DNA of 64,000 nucleotides from Rhizoclosmatium globosum (taxonomy: Eukaryota; Chytridiomycota; Chytridiomycetes; Chytridiales; Chytriomycetaceae). The notes below the pieces were generated by a model. That model was given only the letters and a program-made list of their open reading frames with translations. It was not told where the DNA came from and searched no databases. Shown one piece after another: positions 49,640 to 60,716 of this stretch. The DNA lies in NCBI GenBank assembly GCA_002104985.1, contig MCGO01000017.1:310001-374000 (forward strand), in the 5' to 3' direction. The translations under genes were made by a program, and so were the position numbers. Position 1 is the stretch's first letter; the number at the start of each line of letters is the position of its first letter.

Positions 49640-51281
49640 AAATGATGTCGCTCTCAGTGCACACCAACACATCCGTTCCACTGTCGCTGTCAGTCTCGCA
49701 GCCCTCCTTCACCCTTCCCGGGGCCGTGCACGTTGTTCAAAGTGCATCAGTTCCTGTGCGACCGCCGACGACGCTTCCCGTCCAAGTTGCCTCGATCGCG
49801 GCCACGTTTTCGTCGACGCCGTTGCGCGTGACAGTTGTAGCGACGCTTTCGCGCGTGGCCACTTTGAATGCGACTCAAATTGGTTCGATTGGAGCCAAAG
49901 TGTGCGCACTGGCCTCGACGCCCTTTTCAAACGACTCAAAAACTCACTCGATTTGTGCGCCGACGTCCGTCCGGGACTCGTCCGCTTACGCCCGACCCCG
50001 TCTTCGAATGAGGCCGCGTACTTGATGTACTCGCTGTCCTGCCCTCGAATCTGGCATTCAGACAATTTGCTGCCAAACCTGCCTTGTAACAGGAACAAAA
50101 CAACATTACATACTCTGATGTTACAATCCGTTGGTTCAATGATGAGAAGAATCAGCTTGCGAGTATTGGAGAATATCGGGATCTGCTCAAAACGGTTTGG
50201 AGTGCAAGCTGTCCCAATACCAGCTGTGTCAATCACGCGTCGAGTTACACAGCCAAACCGTGATTCTGCTTTGATTCAAGAGCTTTATGAGTATGAGAAT
50301 GCGGCAAAGCCTTTAAAGATTCAGAATTCGAAAGTGGTTTCAGCTGGAACCACAAACTGGACTCTCCCTTCCCTCCCTCTTTGTCAAATCATCTTGTCGC
50401 CATCCATTGGTTACCATCCATCATATATCCTCTCTTTTCTTCCCAAGCCGGTTCTCTTTCAGCCAAACTAGACGCTATAGTCATCCACCTCCCCATCAAC
50501 CATCACGCATTCGCGGATCCCTTTCAAATCGATGGTCTCAACAAATTGAATAATGATATCGAGTTTGTCGCGTATGGTGAACCTGACCTGGAAGTATCCA
50601 TCGAGGAATCTGAAAAGGCTCGAATGAATGGAGTCTTTGTGGTTATCAAGGAAGTTGGCAATTTATGAATCAAAGGTAAATTGAAGTTAGTGATGCGAAT
50701 GAGACTTGGGGTAGATTTGAGTGTAACATGAGGATTCGAGTGCACAAACAGTGAACGACCTGTACTGACTTCATCTTAAATAGGTCTAGCATTGAAATTC
50801 CATTGCATATGAGGTATCAGCCACCTTCTCAAGAAGGAGGATATGTTACAGTTCCTGTCCTTCCAGCTACAGTGTATGCCGTTGTACCCAAAGACTCAGG
50901 TAACATTTCTTAACCGCCATCATTCGATAATTTCCTAAATAATGCATGAAAATTGCAGAATTCCTTCATTCCTCTGTCATTAATCCTGTCATCAGTCATT
51001 TGCTGAAAGGAAGTCTTAGAGGTATACACGTCTCCAAATATCTCTTCCCTCCATCTTAATATTCAATATGCATAGATTCAAGTAAATTTGTTGGACTACG
51101 GCAACAAAGCTTTGTGGAACTCCCTTTGGAATCTGTGGAGTCATTCTCAATGAAGATGCCGGTTGGAAATTCAGAGGACGCAAGCTGGGTTCTTTGGACA
51201 CTCAGCTCAGTTGTTATTGCGTCGTGTATATACGTCATGATGCGTTTGTTGGAAAGTTCAAGTAATAAAGATGTTTTCTGA
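49640..51281 (+). CDS. PIG-X/Pbn1-like subunit of GPI mannosyltransferase I
   Basis: PIG-X (Pbn1) stabilises the PIG-M mannosyltransferase in the ER during GPI-anchor synthesis. The diagnostic part is at 50460-51281: LHLPINHHAFADPFQID, EFVAYGEPDLEVSIEESEKA, then, after an intron, IPLHMRYQPPSQEGGYVTVPV (about 50790-50850), which is the conserved PIG-X core. The C-terminus has a single membrane helix (WVLWTLSSVVIASCIYVMM, about 51185-51245) and a stop at 51279. The N-terminal luminal region (49640-50370) is open in more than one frame, so the start is uncertain. I placed it just after Rad17, where a long open frame begins. The single C-terminal helix and luminal domain match the known topology. 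Confidence 0.72.
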
Positions 51282-51850
51282 GATGAGAACGATTGGATCT
51301 TCCTTGCCAGTATGTGGATAGTCACGATCATCCAGATCTTTTTCTCCTTGTATTTGGATTAGTTTCTTGATTCTTGGTGGTTGTAGATGGGTAATAGTTT
51401 GGTTTTTGGGCCGTCCTTAGTCCTTTTTTTGTACTACAACAGGCATGACATGACCCCGACCACCAGACGCCCATCACAACCTCAACGCGCCATCCCATCC
51501 ACTCACATCACCGAAACCCGTTGAAGAAAGCATCAGAGGTGTCGTAGTGATCTTGGACGTCTGGATGAGGATATTGACGGAAGGGCACTGAGTTGAAGGA
51601 GATGCTGCGAGAGTGAGACGAAACACTTGGCTTCAACAGCGACGGCAATCGTACCATCGACGCCATTTCGAATCAATCTGGCTGGAAGTTGAGACGTTGA
51701 ATCGGACGATAAGGAACTGCGAGCTGAGGAAGGATCAGGAACAAAGGGAGAGACTATGAACTTCAAAGAAACCCAGCCTACCAACTCCCTTCTGCTCTGT
51801 TCAAGTATGCTAACCGAATTATTCCTCAATTTCTCGTTGCGTCAACAGAA
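51282..51850. other. Gap upstream of ribosomal protein uL23
   Basis: About 570 bp without a gene I can support. It should contain the PIG-X 3' end and the ribosomal protein promoter. A 98-codon open frame on the minus strand (51533-51829) lacks an intron context, motif or homology. No tRNA or repeat is seen. Confidence 0.4.
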
Positions 51851-52486
51851 ATGGCCCCAAAGAACGTTACTGGTAAGCAGCAACAACATTCTATCCTCAG
51901 CTTCAGCAGCATCAAATACGGACATCAGAATCTGGATTCAGTCGATTATACGAACAATGAAATGAAACGTGTGAAAGGCTTAAGTCGATTCAATACCTCT
52001 CACTTCAAAACCACTTCTCGAACCCAAAAAAACTAAACTGGCTCTTTCCCTACAGCTACCCCAGCCATTAAGAAGGCTGCCGCTGCCAAGAAGGCTGCCC
52101 TCAAGGGTACCGGAGGCAAGGTTGTCCGCAAGGTCCGCACCAACACCACCTTCCACATCCCAAAGACCCTCCGTCTTGCCCGTGCTCCAAAGTACCCACG
52201 TCGCTCCGTCCCAAGAGTCCCATCCATGGACGCCCACGCCGTCATCAAGTTCCCATTGAACTCTGAGTCTGCCATGAAGAAGATTGAGGAGGACAACACT
52301 TTGGTCTTCATCTGTAACGTTCGTGCCAACAAGCGTCAGATCAAGGATGCCGTTAAGCGTCTTTATGATGTCAACGCTGTCAAGGTCAACACTTTGATCA
52401 GACCTACTGGTGACAAGAAGGCTTACGTGAAGCTCGATGCTGATGTTGAGGCTCTTGAGGTTGCCAACAGAATCGGATTCATCTAA
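51851..52486 (+). CDS. RPL25: 60S ribosomal protein uL23 (L23a/L25)
   Basis: A large-subunit protein near the peptide exit tunnel that helps dock SRP and other nascent-chain factors. Exon 1 (51851 to about 51872) encodes MAPKNVT and ends at a GTAAGC donor. A first intron of about 180 bp ends before exon 2 near 52053, which runs unbroken to TAA at 52484. Exon 2 has the Lys/Ala-rich N-terminal tail, the eukaryotic signature [21 protein letters not shown] (52138-52200), then the uL23 fold ([41 protein letters not shown]) and the end ANRIGFI. The size is normal. Codon use is biased to C-ending and TC-type codons compared with its neighbours, as expected for a highly expressed gene. A long 5' intron after the first few codons is common in fungal ribosomal protein genes. 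Confidence 0.97.
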
Positions 52487-52670
52487 ACTTGGCCTTTTAT
52501 TTTTGTCATATAAATTTGAGTGGTGCGGGTAGTGATGGGTTGCTGGTTCTTGACTTCTTCCTTGTGTCTTTCTGTTGGATGGAGGGGGTTGTCATACGGC
52601 AAATAAATAACAACATTCTGAAAAGCTGGTCGTGATATATATACTTCATGTGTTTATTGACTCGGATGTG

Positions 52671-53522
52671 TCAAGTGAACGTTTCGTGTTCCTCCTCTGC
52701 CTTTGGCGTCTTCATCTCTCGCAATAGATTTAATCCTTCTAACCGGCTTTCAGTCGCTTCTACCAACGGCTCAAATACCAGAGTTTCTGGATCAAGCGCT
52801 AGTAGCTCTCCATCTTCGAAATCAAAGTACCATCCATGAATACTTATTGTTTGATTCATGAGCCTTTCTCGAACCCAGGGATATCCAACAAGATTTTCAA
52901 GGGAAAGCAAAATAGACGCGTGCTCGCATGCACGATTCTGGGTGTCCATATCTCGCTGACTAAAGTGTCTATAAATGTTCATGAGATCATTTCATTCCAT
53001 CAAAGTGCAAGGAAATAAAACTAACTTGAGTACTTTTTTCCTTGCCTTTTCGGCAATCTTCATCCATGGTCCCAAGAACTCAGTTTCATTTGAATCAGTG
53101 ATTCCACGCATCAGTGCTGCTATTCCTCCACACTTTGTGTGTCCCATTACAACAATGTTTGTCACTTTTAATCCTTTCACTGCGAATTCGAGTGCAGCGG
53201 ATACACCGTGATGACTACCGTCTGCATTGTATGGGGCGACGAGGTTGGCAACGTTTCGTACAATAAACAAATCTCCAGGATCACAATCTGTAATGATGGC
53301 AGGATCGACTCTATTTGTAGTTGTCAGCAATAACGCGAAAGTCAAAGTGAATAATTCGTACCGAGAATCACAGCAACCAATCAACAATGTCTTTGGACTC
53401 TGCCCTTGTTTCAATGAATCAAACAACTCCGTATTGTCTCCAAAGTAAGCCTTCTGGAACCTTTTGAATCCGTTCACGAACTTTGCCATTTGTTTGTTGG
53501 TTATTTCCGGCTTGTTGTGCAT
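52671..53522 (-). CDS. Beta-class carbonic anhydrase
   Basis: It interconverts CO2 and bicarbonate, supplying bicarbonate for carboxylases. The start at 53522 gives MHNKPEITNKQMAKFVNGFKR. Zinc and active-site motifs are intact: CCDSR (about 53390-53375, zinc Cys plus the Asp/Arg dyad), RNVANLV (about 53260), and HTKCGG (about 53150-53130, zinc His and Cys). After an intron near 53310-53370 and one near 53000, the C-terminal half has ENLVGYPWVRERL and IHGWYFDFEDGELLAL, both typical of plant/fungal beta-CA. The stop is at 52671. No N-terminal targeting peptide is evident, so it is probably cytosolic. The length, about 245 residues, is normal. Confidence 0.94.
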
Positions 53523-53650
53523 CGATGCTGATTATCTCGATAAATACTCACAGAAACGTGAAGAAAACAACTTACAAGAACTCGTAGCTCGCGGTAACTG
53601 ATTCAAGACTGTACTTGGACTCAACACTCGATCCAAGTCTGCCCCTTTCC

Positions 53651-55136
53651 TCACTCGAGCACTCTTACACTCCCGTTTCGTTGTTGTTGAGCATGCGCCC
53701 GTTCTGTTACACTCGTCCTTGAACTTGCAGTGCTTATATTTTCTTTACTATTCTTCCGTCGAGTCATTCGTTTTGATCGTAATTCGCTCTTTGAACCTCG
53801 CACCGAATTCGAACGGGTTGAAATGTGATGATGATGATGCATGGGAATGACTCGATGTGGTGTCTGGTTCAGTTTTAAGGGTATAACGTAGCCTTCTGGC
53901 ACGTGTCCAACTCCTGGCGGGTGGTGGTAATGAGTCGGTTCTTGTTCTGAATTTGTCACCACAGTTTCAGTCTGTGCTTGATCTGATATTGGAACACTTG
54001 TTGGCTGCGGAGGTTCTGACGATGGTTCTCGAGTTCGTACAGGCCGCTGTTCAGAGGGTGGTGGGCCAGTTGGAGGCTTTGGTTCAAAACGTTGCTGCGG
54101 CTCTTCTGGGACAGGAACGATTGCAGATTGGAAAGGTTGAACTGATTCCAGAATTTCATGGAGTGTGTGCTGCAACTCTTCTATCGAACCTCCAGACACT
54201 CGACGATCTTTCGCAACTTTCGATTCCTTGCGTTCAAGCTTTACTGGAGAAGGTTCTGAAACAGGTTCTTCTGATTGGTGTCGTTCTTTCACAATCTTCG
54301 ACTCTTTCCGTTCCAACTTTGGAGGCTCAGGATGAGGTGCTTCTGACACGCTGTTTTTCGTCAATTTTGAGATCTTTCTTTCCAATCTTGGCTCGTCTTG
54401 TTGTTCGGAAATTGGCTCTTCAGTTTTCTTGCTGGCAATCGTTTCAAGCTTTCCAATCTCTGTTTGTGCCGCAGAATTTTGAACTGCTTCATCAATTATT
54501 CGGTCTTTTACTACTTTGGATTGCTTCCGTTCTAATTGCCCTGGTGTTTGACGCTGCTGAGCAGTTTCGCCCGACTGCCTGCGTTCAAGTTTAGATTCCT
54601 TTCGCTCTAATCGATTCTCATTTTCGATTTGAGATACAGGCGTTACTTCAGTTAGGTTCTCTTCTACAGCGCGATCTTCGCTCACGGGGGGAGGCGGTAA
54701 GCCCAAATTCGTAAGAATTATTTGGTTTGGCGTTACAGATGTTTTCCTACTTTGCAAGCGAGAGACTGAAGTTTGTCTAGATAATGCACGAGATACGGGA
54801 CGAGATTGATGAGGTGAAACAACTGAATTGAGCTCTGTTTAGTCGAAATAGATTTCTTTTGCGATATTTACCTCTCGATGTCACCTTTGAGGCAGTCTTC
54901 TTTGTCACATTCCTTTTCGATATCGCTTCTAGAGTAGTTGACGCTGGCTTTTCAACAAGCTGATCTATATCATTCTTCAAGTTTTGTACTGCTTCTGCAT
55001 CAACCAATTTCGTTTTGTTTTGAGTAATGGATTTGGACGTTGGAAGAGCCGGTAGGTCCTGAGGTATACTATTTGGCTCTGAAGACTGTGAGGAGGACGA
55101 TAAATCCTCCATTGGTTGACCTTGTTGCATACTCAT
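53651..55136 (-). CDS. Disordered protein with LERKxSK repeats
   Basis: No family is recognised. The start at 55136 opens an exon rich in Ser, Gln and Asp. A 51-bp intron (GTAAAT...TTCAG, about 54870-54820) joins it in phase to a long second exon ending at 53651. The second exon has about seven copies of a short unit LERK(E/Q/I)SK followed by a basic pair (KDR, KER, KN), at about 54600, 54585, 54520, 54390, 54310, 54240 and similar positions. Each unit holds an Arg-Lys-x-Ser site of the kind basic-directed kinases such as PKA favour. The C-terminus is His- and Arg-rich (MHHHHHIST, RMTRRKNSKEN). No membrane helix or globular domain is visible. A cytoskeletal or signalling scaffold is a guess. 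Confidence 0.7.
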
Positions 55137-55393
55137 TTTCCGAAATCCTTCTAGAATTTCAGCCTGCTCATCTATTTGACACCGATATTCCCTCTGATTG
55201 GCCTATGTTTCTGGCTTATTGCTTTTTTATTTTTCACTCATCTGCCCACTTCCCCTTCCCCACCCTCAAATTTTAGTGACTAAGGCATAGCATTTGTAAA
55301 GAAAACGAACGAAAAACTGAAATAAAAAGGATAAATTCATAGAGCTAGTTGGGGAGTTTTGCTATTTTCTGGGTATTTACGATTTGTTGTGAT
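55137..55393. other. AT-rich gap between the repeat protein and the CHY/RING gene
   Basis: About 257 bp holding the promoter of the LERKxSK gene and the 3' end of the CHY/RING gene. It contains an AATAAA-like sequence on the + strand near 55321 and TAAATT-rich stretches. No gene or structured RNA is seen. Confidence 0.4.
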
Positions 55394-57509
55394 TTACTGT
55401 TGACTGTAGTGATTATGATGCGATGATGACCCATGGTAATGATGATGATGGCCATCAGTTTGTTGCTGTGTAGGCGCTTGACTGTTTGGAGTTGGTAACG
55501 TCCGGTTTGGGACTACATATCGACCTTGAGGAGGAATCATAGATGCTTGCGATAGAATGGATGTATGAGGATGGTTTTGGTGTTGAAACGGCATGTTTAT
55601 AGCGGCGGGCATAATATTCGTTGTGTTCGTTGTAGGAAATGGGTTGTGATGAAGTATTTGCGTTGGTACGATGTGGGTTTGAGGACCAACTAGAGAAAAT
55701 GCTTGAGGGAGAGATCCGAAAGAAGGTTGAACTGGTGCCTGCCCATTGCTAAGGGATGAACTAGATGTAGAAAAAACGGGAGCAGTAGATCCAAGAGTGA
55801 CACTATGAAGCGAGGCAGACGATGACCGATGTGATAGTATTGAGTGATGGCTATGCTGATGAGACAGTTGTGGATGACTGCCTCCCAAAGTTGCGTGTGA
55901 GCCTGATCCACAACATCCTGATGGTTCTTTAGCTTCTACTTTACTTTCTTCTACTGGAGCTAATGCCAAAAGAGATGCATTATTGGTTTCGACAGTCGAG
56001 CCATCTGTCACTTCCATTGTCTGCAACACTTTTGTATTGTACCCTTTGCAATGAATACATTTGTGATACAAAAAGTGGAACTTGGCGTAACACTTTTTCT
56101 CGCAGTCATTACAATATATGAATGTCTGAGTTTTGTTGTATTCGGGAGGCATTTGGTGTTGGGCAAGCATAGCATCAATCCGTTTAAAGTATTCGGTCAT
56201 ATTCGCAAGGGACTTGAAACATGTTGGGCATTGATACGATGTTTGAATGTACTCTTGGTGGCATTTGTAGTGAATACAGTGTCCGCAAGGCTGCATACTG
56301 GGTTTCAGAATCAAGTCTTAATCAAAGAAACAAATTACCATGAAAATAACTGTCGTGGTTGAGGTGAACATGTATTCTCCGCAAATAGGGCAATCAGATT
56401 CCAAGTTTCGCTCAATACATTTATGACGTCCTTTCAGACTGATGGCCATACAAACATTGCATTTTTTACAATGGAAGTAGTCTTGTCCCAGTCCTTTTCC
56501 GATTCTGCAAATCCCGCAATCATAACTTCAAAGTGTTAGTCACCGGATAACAATTAAGCCAACTTACCAATGATAGATATTTTTCCTTGGATCGTCATCC
56601 CATAACTTACACTCCTTGCAATAGTATTTCGCAACCCGCTTTTGACATTCAACGTTGATACAATCTTGACCAGCAGGTTGCACAGTTGAACAATGCATAC
56701 ACATCATCGTTGTTATTAGATTCCTGTGAGTTGTTGTTACGACTTGTCAAAGAGTGAGAAAATTGTAAATCACCTAATAATGTTATGATCGGAAACTTCG
56801 TCATGGCAGAACCGGCAGGTGTACCATTTTCCGCAACAATGCGCCTGTAACTTTGCAGCGCGCTGGTAGTGTTTGCATCCTATAGTATTGCTAGATTTGT
56901 CCTGCAAGGCTTCAGTTCAACAAACTTAAAAAAAAGAATGGCTCTTACATGAAACGTCATTTGCCTGTCTGCTGGTACTATGAGATTGAAATCTTGTCGT
57001 TTGTCTTCCAATTTGTTGCTTGCCAGTGACGCCCGTGTTGATTTTCCTTTATCCCGTGAAGACCATTTGCTCGTCATAAGTTCCTGAAAAAAACGCTTCA
57101 TACGCAAAATCAATGTAAAAGTTTCAGTATAAAATACCTGAATACGCTTTGCCTTTTCTTGGGGCGGTATTTTGGAATCTTGTTGAATCAAGATAATTTG
57201 TTTCCTCAGATCCATTTGGTTTTGCTGTGCTTGATCCTCTTTCTCTTTTTGGACGCGTACATCTGATCCGACTTGAAGAAGTTGCGGCTGAACTGGAGAA
57301 CTTTCTGCTTCACCCTCTGACTCATCTTCGTCAATCTCGTCGTCCTCGTCATCATACACGTCGTCCTGCTCATAATCTTGATCGCTTTCGTCCATCATAT
57401 CTTCATCCTCGTCTTCATCTAAATAGTCAAAGTCTGTTCGATCTATTGTTGGGGATGTGGGGCGTAATGAAGGGCTGGTTTGCAGATCGGAAGCACCAAA
57501 ACGAGACAT
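55394..57509 (-). CDS. CHY zinc finger / RING E3 ubiquitin ligase (RCHY1/PIRH2-like)
   Basis: This should be a ubiquitin ligase. The start at 57509 opens a long acidic N-terminus (DEDEDEDMMDESDQDYEQDD and a DDEDDEIDEDE run, 57440-57310), then a helical segment (LRKQIILIQQ, AKRIQVFYTETF). The CHY zinc finger starts near 56890 (LGCKHYQRAAKLQAHCCGKWYTCRFCHDE), followed by the CTCHY zinc region (about 56700-56410; ECQKRVAKYYCKECKLWDDD, YHCIICGICRIGKGLGQDYFHC). The RING finger is about 56400-56225 (CPICGEYMF, QPCGHCIHYKCHQEYI, YQCPTC). Next is the zinc-ribbon CNDCEKKCYAKFHFLYHKCIHC (about 56115-56050). The C-terminal 250 residues are disordered and rich in His, Gln, Ser and Asn. The core matches PIRH2; both extensions are far longer than in the human protein. 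Confidence 0.88.
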
Positions 57510-57539
57510 TCTAATGGGACTGTTAGTTTACACAGAAGC

Positions 57540-58072
57540 TGTCATGGCAAGAGATGTAAGCGGGAATAGGAACAATATGAGGCTTCTATGAGACTTTGTC
57601 CATACTGGAGCATTGTCTATTGGAGATCTGATTGGGGGATCCGCCATCAACTGTAGTACGATCCAAACACAGCTATACGCAAAGTTCTTTTGTTCAACTA
57701 CGCGTTTCTTCGTGCTTTATGCGAGATCACAGGTTGTGATTGATGATCGACTGTACCTTGTGAGAGGGTGCGTTCAGGGGATTCCAAGGAAAACGGAGAA
57801 AGATGTTCAGAAATATGTAGCTTTTGATGTGTTCAGGGTTGTAGATGAAACCTGGAGGTGATGAACGACGTGAGTGTTAATCGATGCCGGGCACTCAACT
57901 TCGAACTCATCTCACCTTGCACAATATAGAGCAGTGAAAACCTTCCAAAAACGATCCAAATATCGAAAAAGTCTACTCGCAAAGTTGATCTATTGTACGA
58001 GAATGGAGAACGAAGCTGGCTGTCACAGCCAAGCCAGTCAGGGACAGAGAACAAATTTTTGAAAGAAACAAA
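57540..58072 (+). CDS. Unknown protein, divergent from the CHY/RING gene
   Basis: No family is recognised. A continuous frame from about 57590 to 57855 encodes a protein-like stretch (SIGDLIGGSAINCSTIQ, RSQVVIDDRLYLVRGCVQGIP, DVQKYVAFDVFRVVDETW). A good GTGAGT donor near 57869 and a TATAG acceptor near 57930 join it to an exon with ISKKSTRKVDLLYENGERSWL and a stop near 58072. A possible start is the ATG at about 57546 or 57579, but an in-frame TGA at about 57591 requires another intron or a base error. The region is bounded by the divergent gene's promoter on one side and the PABPN1 3' end on the other. The rest, up to about 58320, has no clear coding sign. Confidence 0.4.
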
Positions 58073-58324
58073 CCTTTGACGATCTCAGCTCGAAATAAAG
58101 AAACTAGAGAAGTTCGTAGGTTGTTGCTTGCTATTGAAATAAGTCTTGTGGCTTTCGCGGCTTCAGAACGTGTAAATAACACGGTGGCTCTTTATTTTAT
58201 GAAACAAAGACTTCTTGCAGGGAAAATCACACAATGTGTGAGTGGTCTCGACCCAGAAAATAAAAGAAATACTCAGACATCGCCAAAATTCGTTATATTA
58301 AAGATACAAGAGACTCAAAACGGG

Positions 58325-59099
58325 TTAGTATGGTTGGTATCCGCCGCGACCTCTGGCAACACCAACGAAATTAGCGACAATATTATCACATTAGAAACTC
58401 ATACCTATAAGGCGCGCCTCCGCGATATCCTCCTCGGAAACCCCCACGGACAAAACCACCTCTCGATGCCCCACGGAATGCTCCTCTTCCACGAGGAGCC
58501 CCACGGTATCCACCACGCATAAAGCTTGGAACGTTAGTGCGTTTTGGAGTGACCTGGGGAAGAATACGTTGGAATTCACTTTCACGGGCATTCAATACAA
58601 ACCTTGAGCAAGCGCCCCTTGAAAAGAGATTCATTCAACGTGATGGCAGTTTCAACATTGGCAGCATCGGCAAACTCGACGTATGCGAATCCTTTGGGCT
58701 GACCAGTGAACTTGTCACAGAGAATAGTGATGCGGTTGATAGTTCCGCAAGATTGAAAGTGCGACTGAAGTTCTTCTGGAGTTGAGCTGTAATCCACGTT
58801 TCCGACGTAAACAGATCTGGCATCAATATCCTCCTTGGCTGTGATTGGTTCTTGTGTAAATATTCCAAAATTCTATTGCGGATCAGTTCTCACCAGCGTC
58901 AGTAGTGGCTCCTGCATTTGACGTTTGGTCCACTTGCTCTTGCATTTGCTTCAACTTTGCAGCTTCTTCCTCCATTTGCTGAACACGAGCCTTCATGGCA
59001 ACGATTTCCTACACAAATTCTGTCAAAACAGCTATTGGTTTCATTTGGAATACTCACGTCGTCCATTTCCTCATCCACGATTGGTTTTTCGTCGGCCAT
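58325..59099 (-). CDS. Nuclear poly(A)-binding protein, PABPN1/Pab2 type
   Basis: It binds poly(A) tails in the nucleus and controls tail length and RNA decay. The start at 59099 opens [14 protein letters not shown] and, after an intron near 59010-59055, a short coiled coil ([20 protein letters not shown]). The RRM spans about 58830-58605: RNP2 [12 protein letters not shown]1 [10 protein letters not shown], and the ALTLNES-like segment [16 protein letters not shown]. The C-terminus is an Arg-Gly-rich tail ([21 protein letters not shown]). A last intron (donor GTATGAG, acceptor CCAG) joins it in phase to GRGGYQPY and TAA at 58325, the expected aromatic end. Acidic start, coiled coil, single RRM and RG tail give the complete Pab2 architecture. 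Confidence 0.93.
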
Positions 59100-59558
59100 T
59101 CTGAAGGTTGTCTGAATGAAACACAACCGGTCAACAATCCCTCCTCTTTTTCGTATAACAGCAACAACACATTAAGCGCCAGTATTCAAGGGTAACTAGT
59201 AATCCATACTCTTTTCCCTCTCCTTCTCTCTCCCTCTTTTTTTTTTGCTTCCTTGCTTCCTCCATTCATTCTTTTATCGAGAGATTTATGATTTTTAAGG
59301 AGAGGGATTTCAAAGGATGGAAGGAGGTGGGCTTTGCACAGGGAAGTGGAGTTAGCGGCTGTAGAGGAGGAGAAGGAGCTCCAGGTCCAGCAGCACATAA
59401 TCAGGCACTTAATTGTAGGATATTCGGCCGAATGTTGAGAGATGCCGCAACACAAAGGCGACTTCTGGTATGAGGAAAGAGAGGTGATGTGCTCACCTTG
59501 TTTTTGGTTAAGTTCTTAAAACATAGAAGAAACGGAAACGAAAAACAGTAAATATTAT
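59100..59558. other. Gap between PABPN1 and AK6
   Basis: About 460 bp that must hold the PABPN1 promoter and the AK6 3' end. It has an A/T run (poly-T near 59240-59249 on the + strand). Open frames of 60-90 codons exist on both strands (for example 59186-59455) but show no motif, and their composition looks random. No RNA gene is seen. Confidence 0.4.
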
Positions 59559-60180
59559 TTATTCCGCATTATTCTCTCTCCAGTTCTCAATCCATGTCTC
59601 AATTCTCTGCACGTTCTCCTCCATATCTTCAATGGTTTCAGACTTAAGCTCTACAATAATACTGGAATCATAGGATTCAAACGCTTCGATTTTGACGACA
59701 TCCATAATTTCGCACTCGATATTCTCGGTAATCTTCTTAGTATTGTAGCCACTAATTCGATAGGTTACGTTTCAGTAAGGTCTAGAGGAACAAAGTCAAG
59801 ACTCACCGTCCTTCCAATCTAGGATACAGAATAGAGTTGTTTGCTCGCAATACAACAACAAGGTCAAACCATCGCTCTGGAAAGAACTCGCAACCATGGT
59901 GATCAACGACCTTTCCGCCTTCCTGCATCATTTCCTCCATCTCGTCCACAACTTTATCTTCATTGATGAGATATGAATTGAATTCGGCATCGTATCCGTC
60001 GTGAAGGGCCTTCTCCTTGACAAGCTTTCCAACTTCAATATGTGTCATGCCTGGAACAGCTTGTGCGACCATTGAAGAAGTGACCGTCTTTCCTGTTCCC
60101 GGGGTTCCTGTGATCAAGATGTTTGGAAAGGACCGCTGCCTCATCTCAGGAGCTGATTCATTGTCGCTGTCAGAATCCAT
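59559..60180 (-). CDS. FAP7: Adenylate kinase 6 / Fap7 ribosome-assembly ATPase
   Basis: Fap7 (AK6, hCINAP) is a nuclear ATPase that works in the last steps of 18S rRNA processing with uS11. The start at 60180 gives a short acidic N-terminus, then the P-loop GTPGTGKT (about 60105-60080). GMTHIEVGKLVKEK and NEDKVVDEMEEMM follow, then VVDHHGCEFFPERWFDLVVVLR (about 59920-59850), which includes the conserved HGCEFFPE of this family. One intron (donor GTGAGT after GGACG near 59806, acceptor TTAG near 59757) joins in phase to GYNTKKITENIECEIM. The stop is TAA at 59559-59561 (WRENNAE end). The length of about 190 residues is normal. Confidence 0.94.
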
Positions 60181-60334
60181 CTGTTTCAAAAAAACAAAAA
60201 AACAATGCAACAGATCGATGTATTGGTGTTTATCGATTTATTTATTGTTGATGTCGAATCATAGCCTCGTACTCCATTCCTTTTAGTGGTTTGAAGAAAG
60301 ACATGAGACTGAATCAATGAAGGAGGGAGGGTAT

Positions 60335-60716
60335 TTAGGCCTGGTCCTTGTAGAGGAGTTTCTGAACAAAAGATTAGGTTCTGTTTCTAGCCAGGTACCA
60401 GTAACTTACGACATCTCCAGCCTTTCCGTTAGCCCACTTGGCGTACTTGATGAACTGCTCCTCTCTCTTCAAGGCAGCAACCTTAGCATCTGGCTTCAAG
60501 GCTCTGCGGAGGGCAGCAGCAGCAATGTTGGAGACTTGGAGGTAACTGTGTTATCCAGGCATTTTAGTGATTGTTGTTTCGGTCTGTTCGCTTTCTCCAG
60601 TTCTGTCCTTCTGATCCACCCTTCCTTCTTCCAGTAATTGTACTGCACTAACTAAGATGTCAGCATCATGGAAGTACTACTCACGTAAGGCCAGCTTCAC
60701 GCCAAAAGAAGGACAT
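60335..60716 (-). CDS. ATP15: Mitochondrial ATP synthase F1 subunit epsilon
   Basis: A small subunit of the F1 central stalk, next to gamma and delta. Three exons give about 60 residues. Exon 1 (60716-60685) encodes MSFFWREAGLT and ends at a GTGAGT donor. Exon 2 starts after ACAG near 60553 and encodes YLQVSNIAAAALRRALKP...KREEQFIKYAKWANGK, ending in GAGDV at a GTAAGT donor near 60412. Exon 3 encodes KLLYKDQA and stops at 60335. All phases agree. The W-R-x-A-G-L-T-Y-x-x-x-S-N-I-A-A pattern is the family signature. The third exon is inferred from splice sites; the 5' half is certain. It is nuclear-encoded; no cleavable targeting sequence is needed in this family. Confidence 0.88.

Noticed and set aside
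49709..50236. 175-codon minus-strand frame opposite the PIG-X gene
   Set aside because: No motif, and the downstream + strand carries a clear PIG-X core with a membrane helix.
53953..54594. 213-codon + strand frame rich in Leu and Val opposite the LERKxSK gene
   Set aside because: It is the antisense shadow of the repeat units; its hydrophobic look follows from the complement of Lys/Glu codons.
59186..59473. Open frames on both strands between PABPN1 and AK6
   Set aside because: Short, without splice or codon support, and in a region expected to be promoter and 3' UTR.
60240..60312. Short frame MSFFKPLKGMEYEAMIRHQQ as an alternative last exon of ATP synthase epsilon
   Set aside because: Its phase does not match the donor after GDV, while the exon ending KLLYKDQA fits in phase with a good acceptor.
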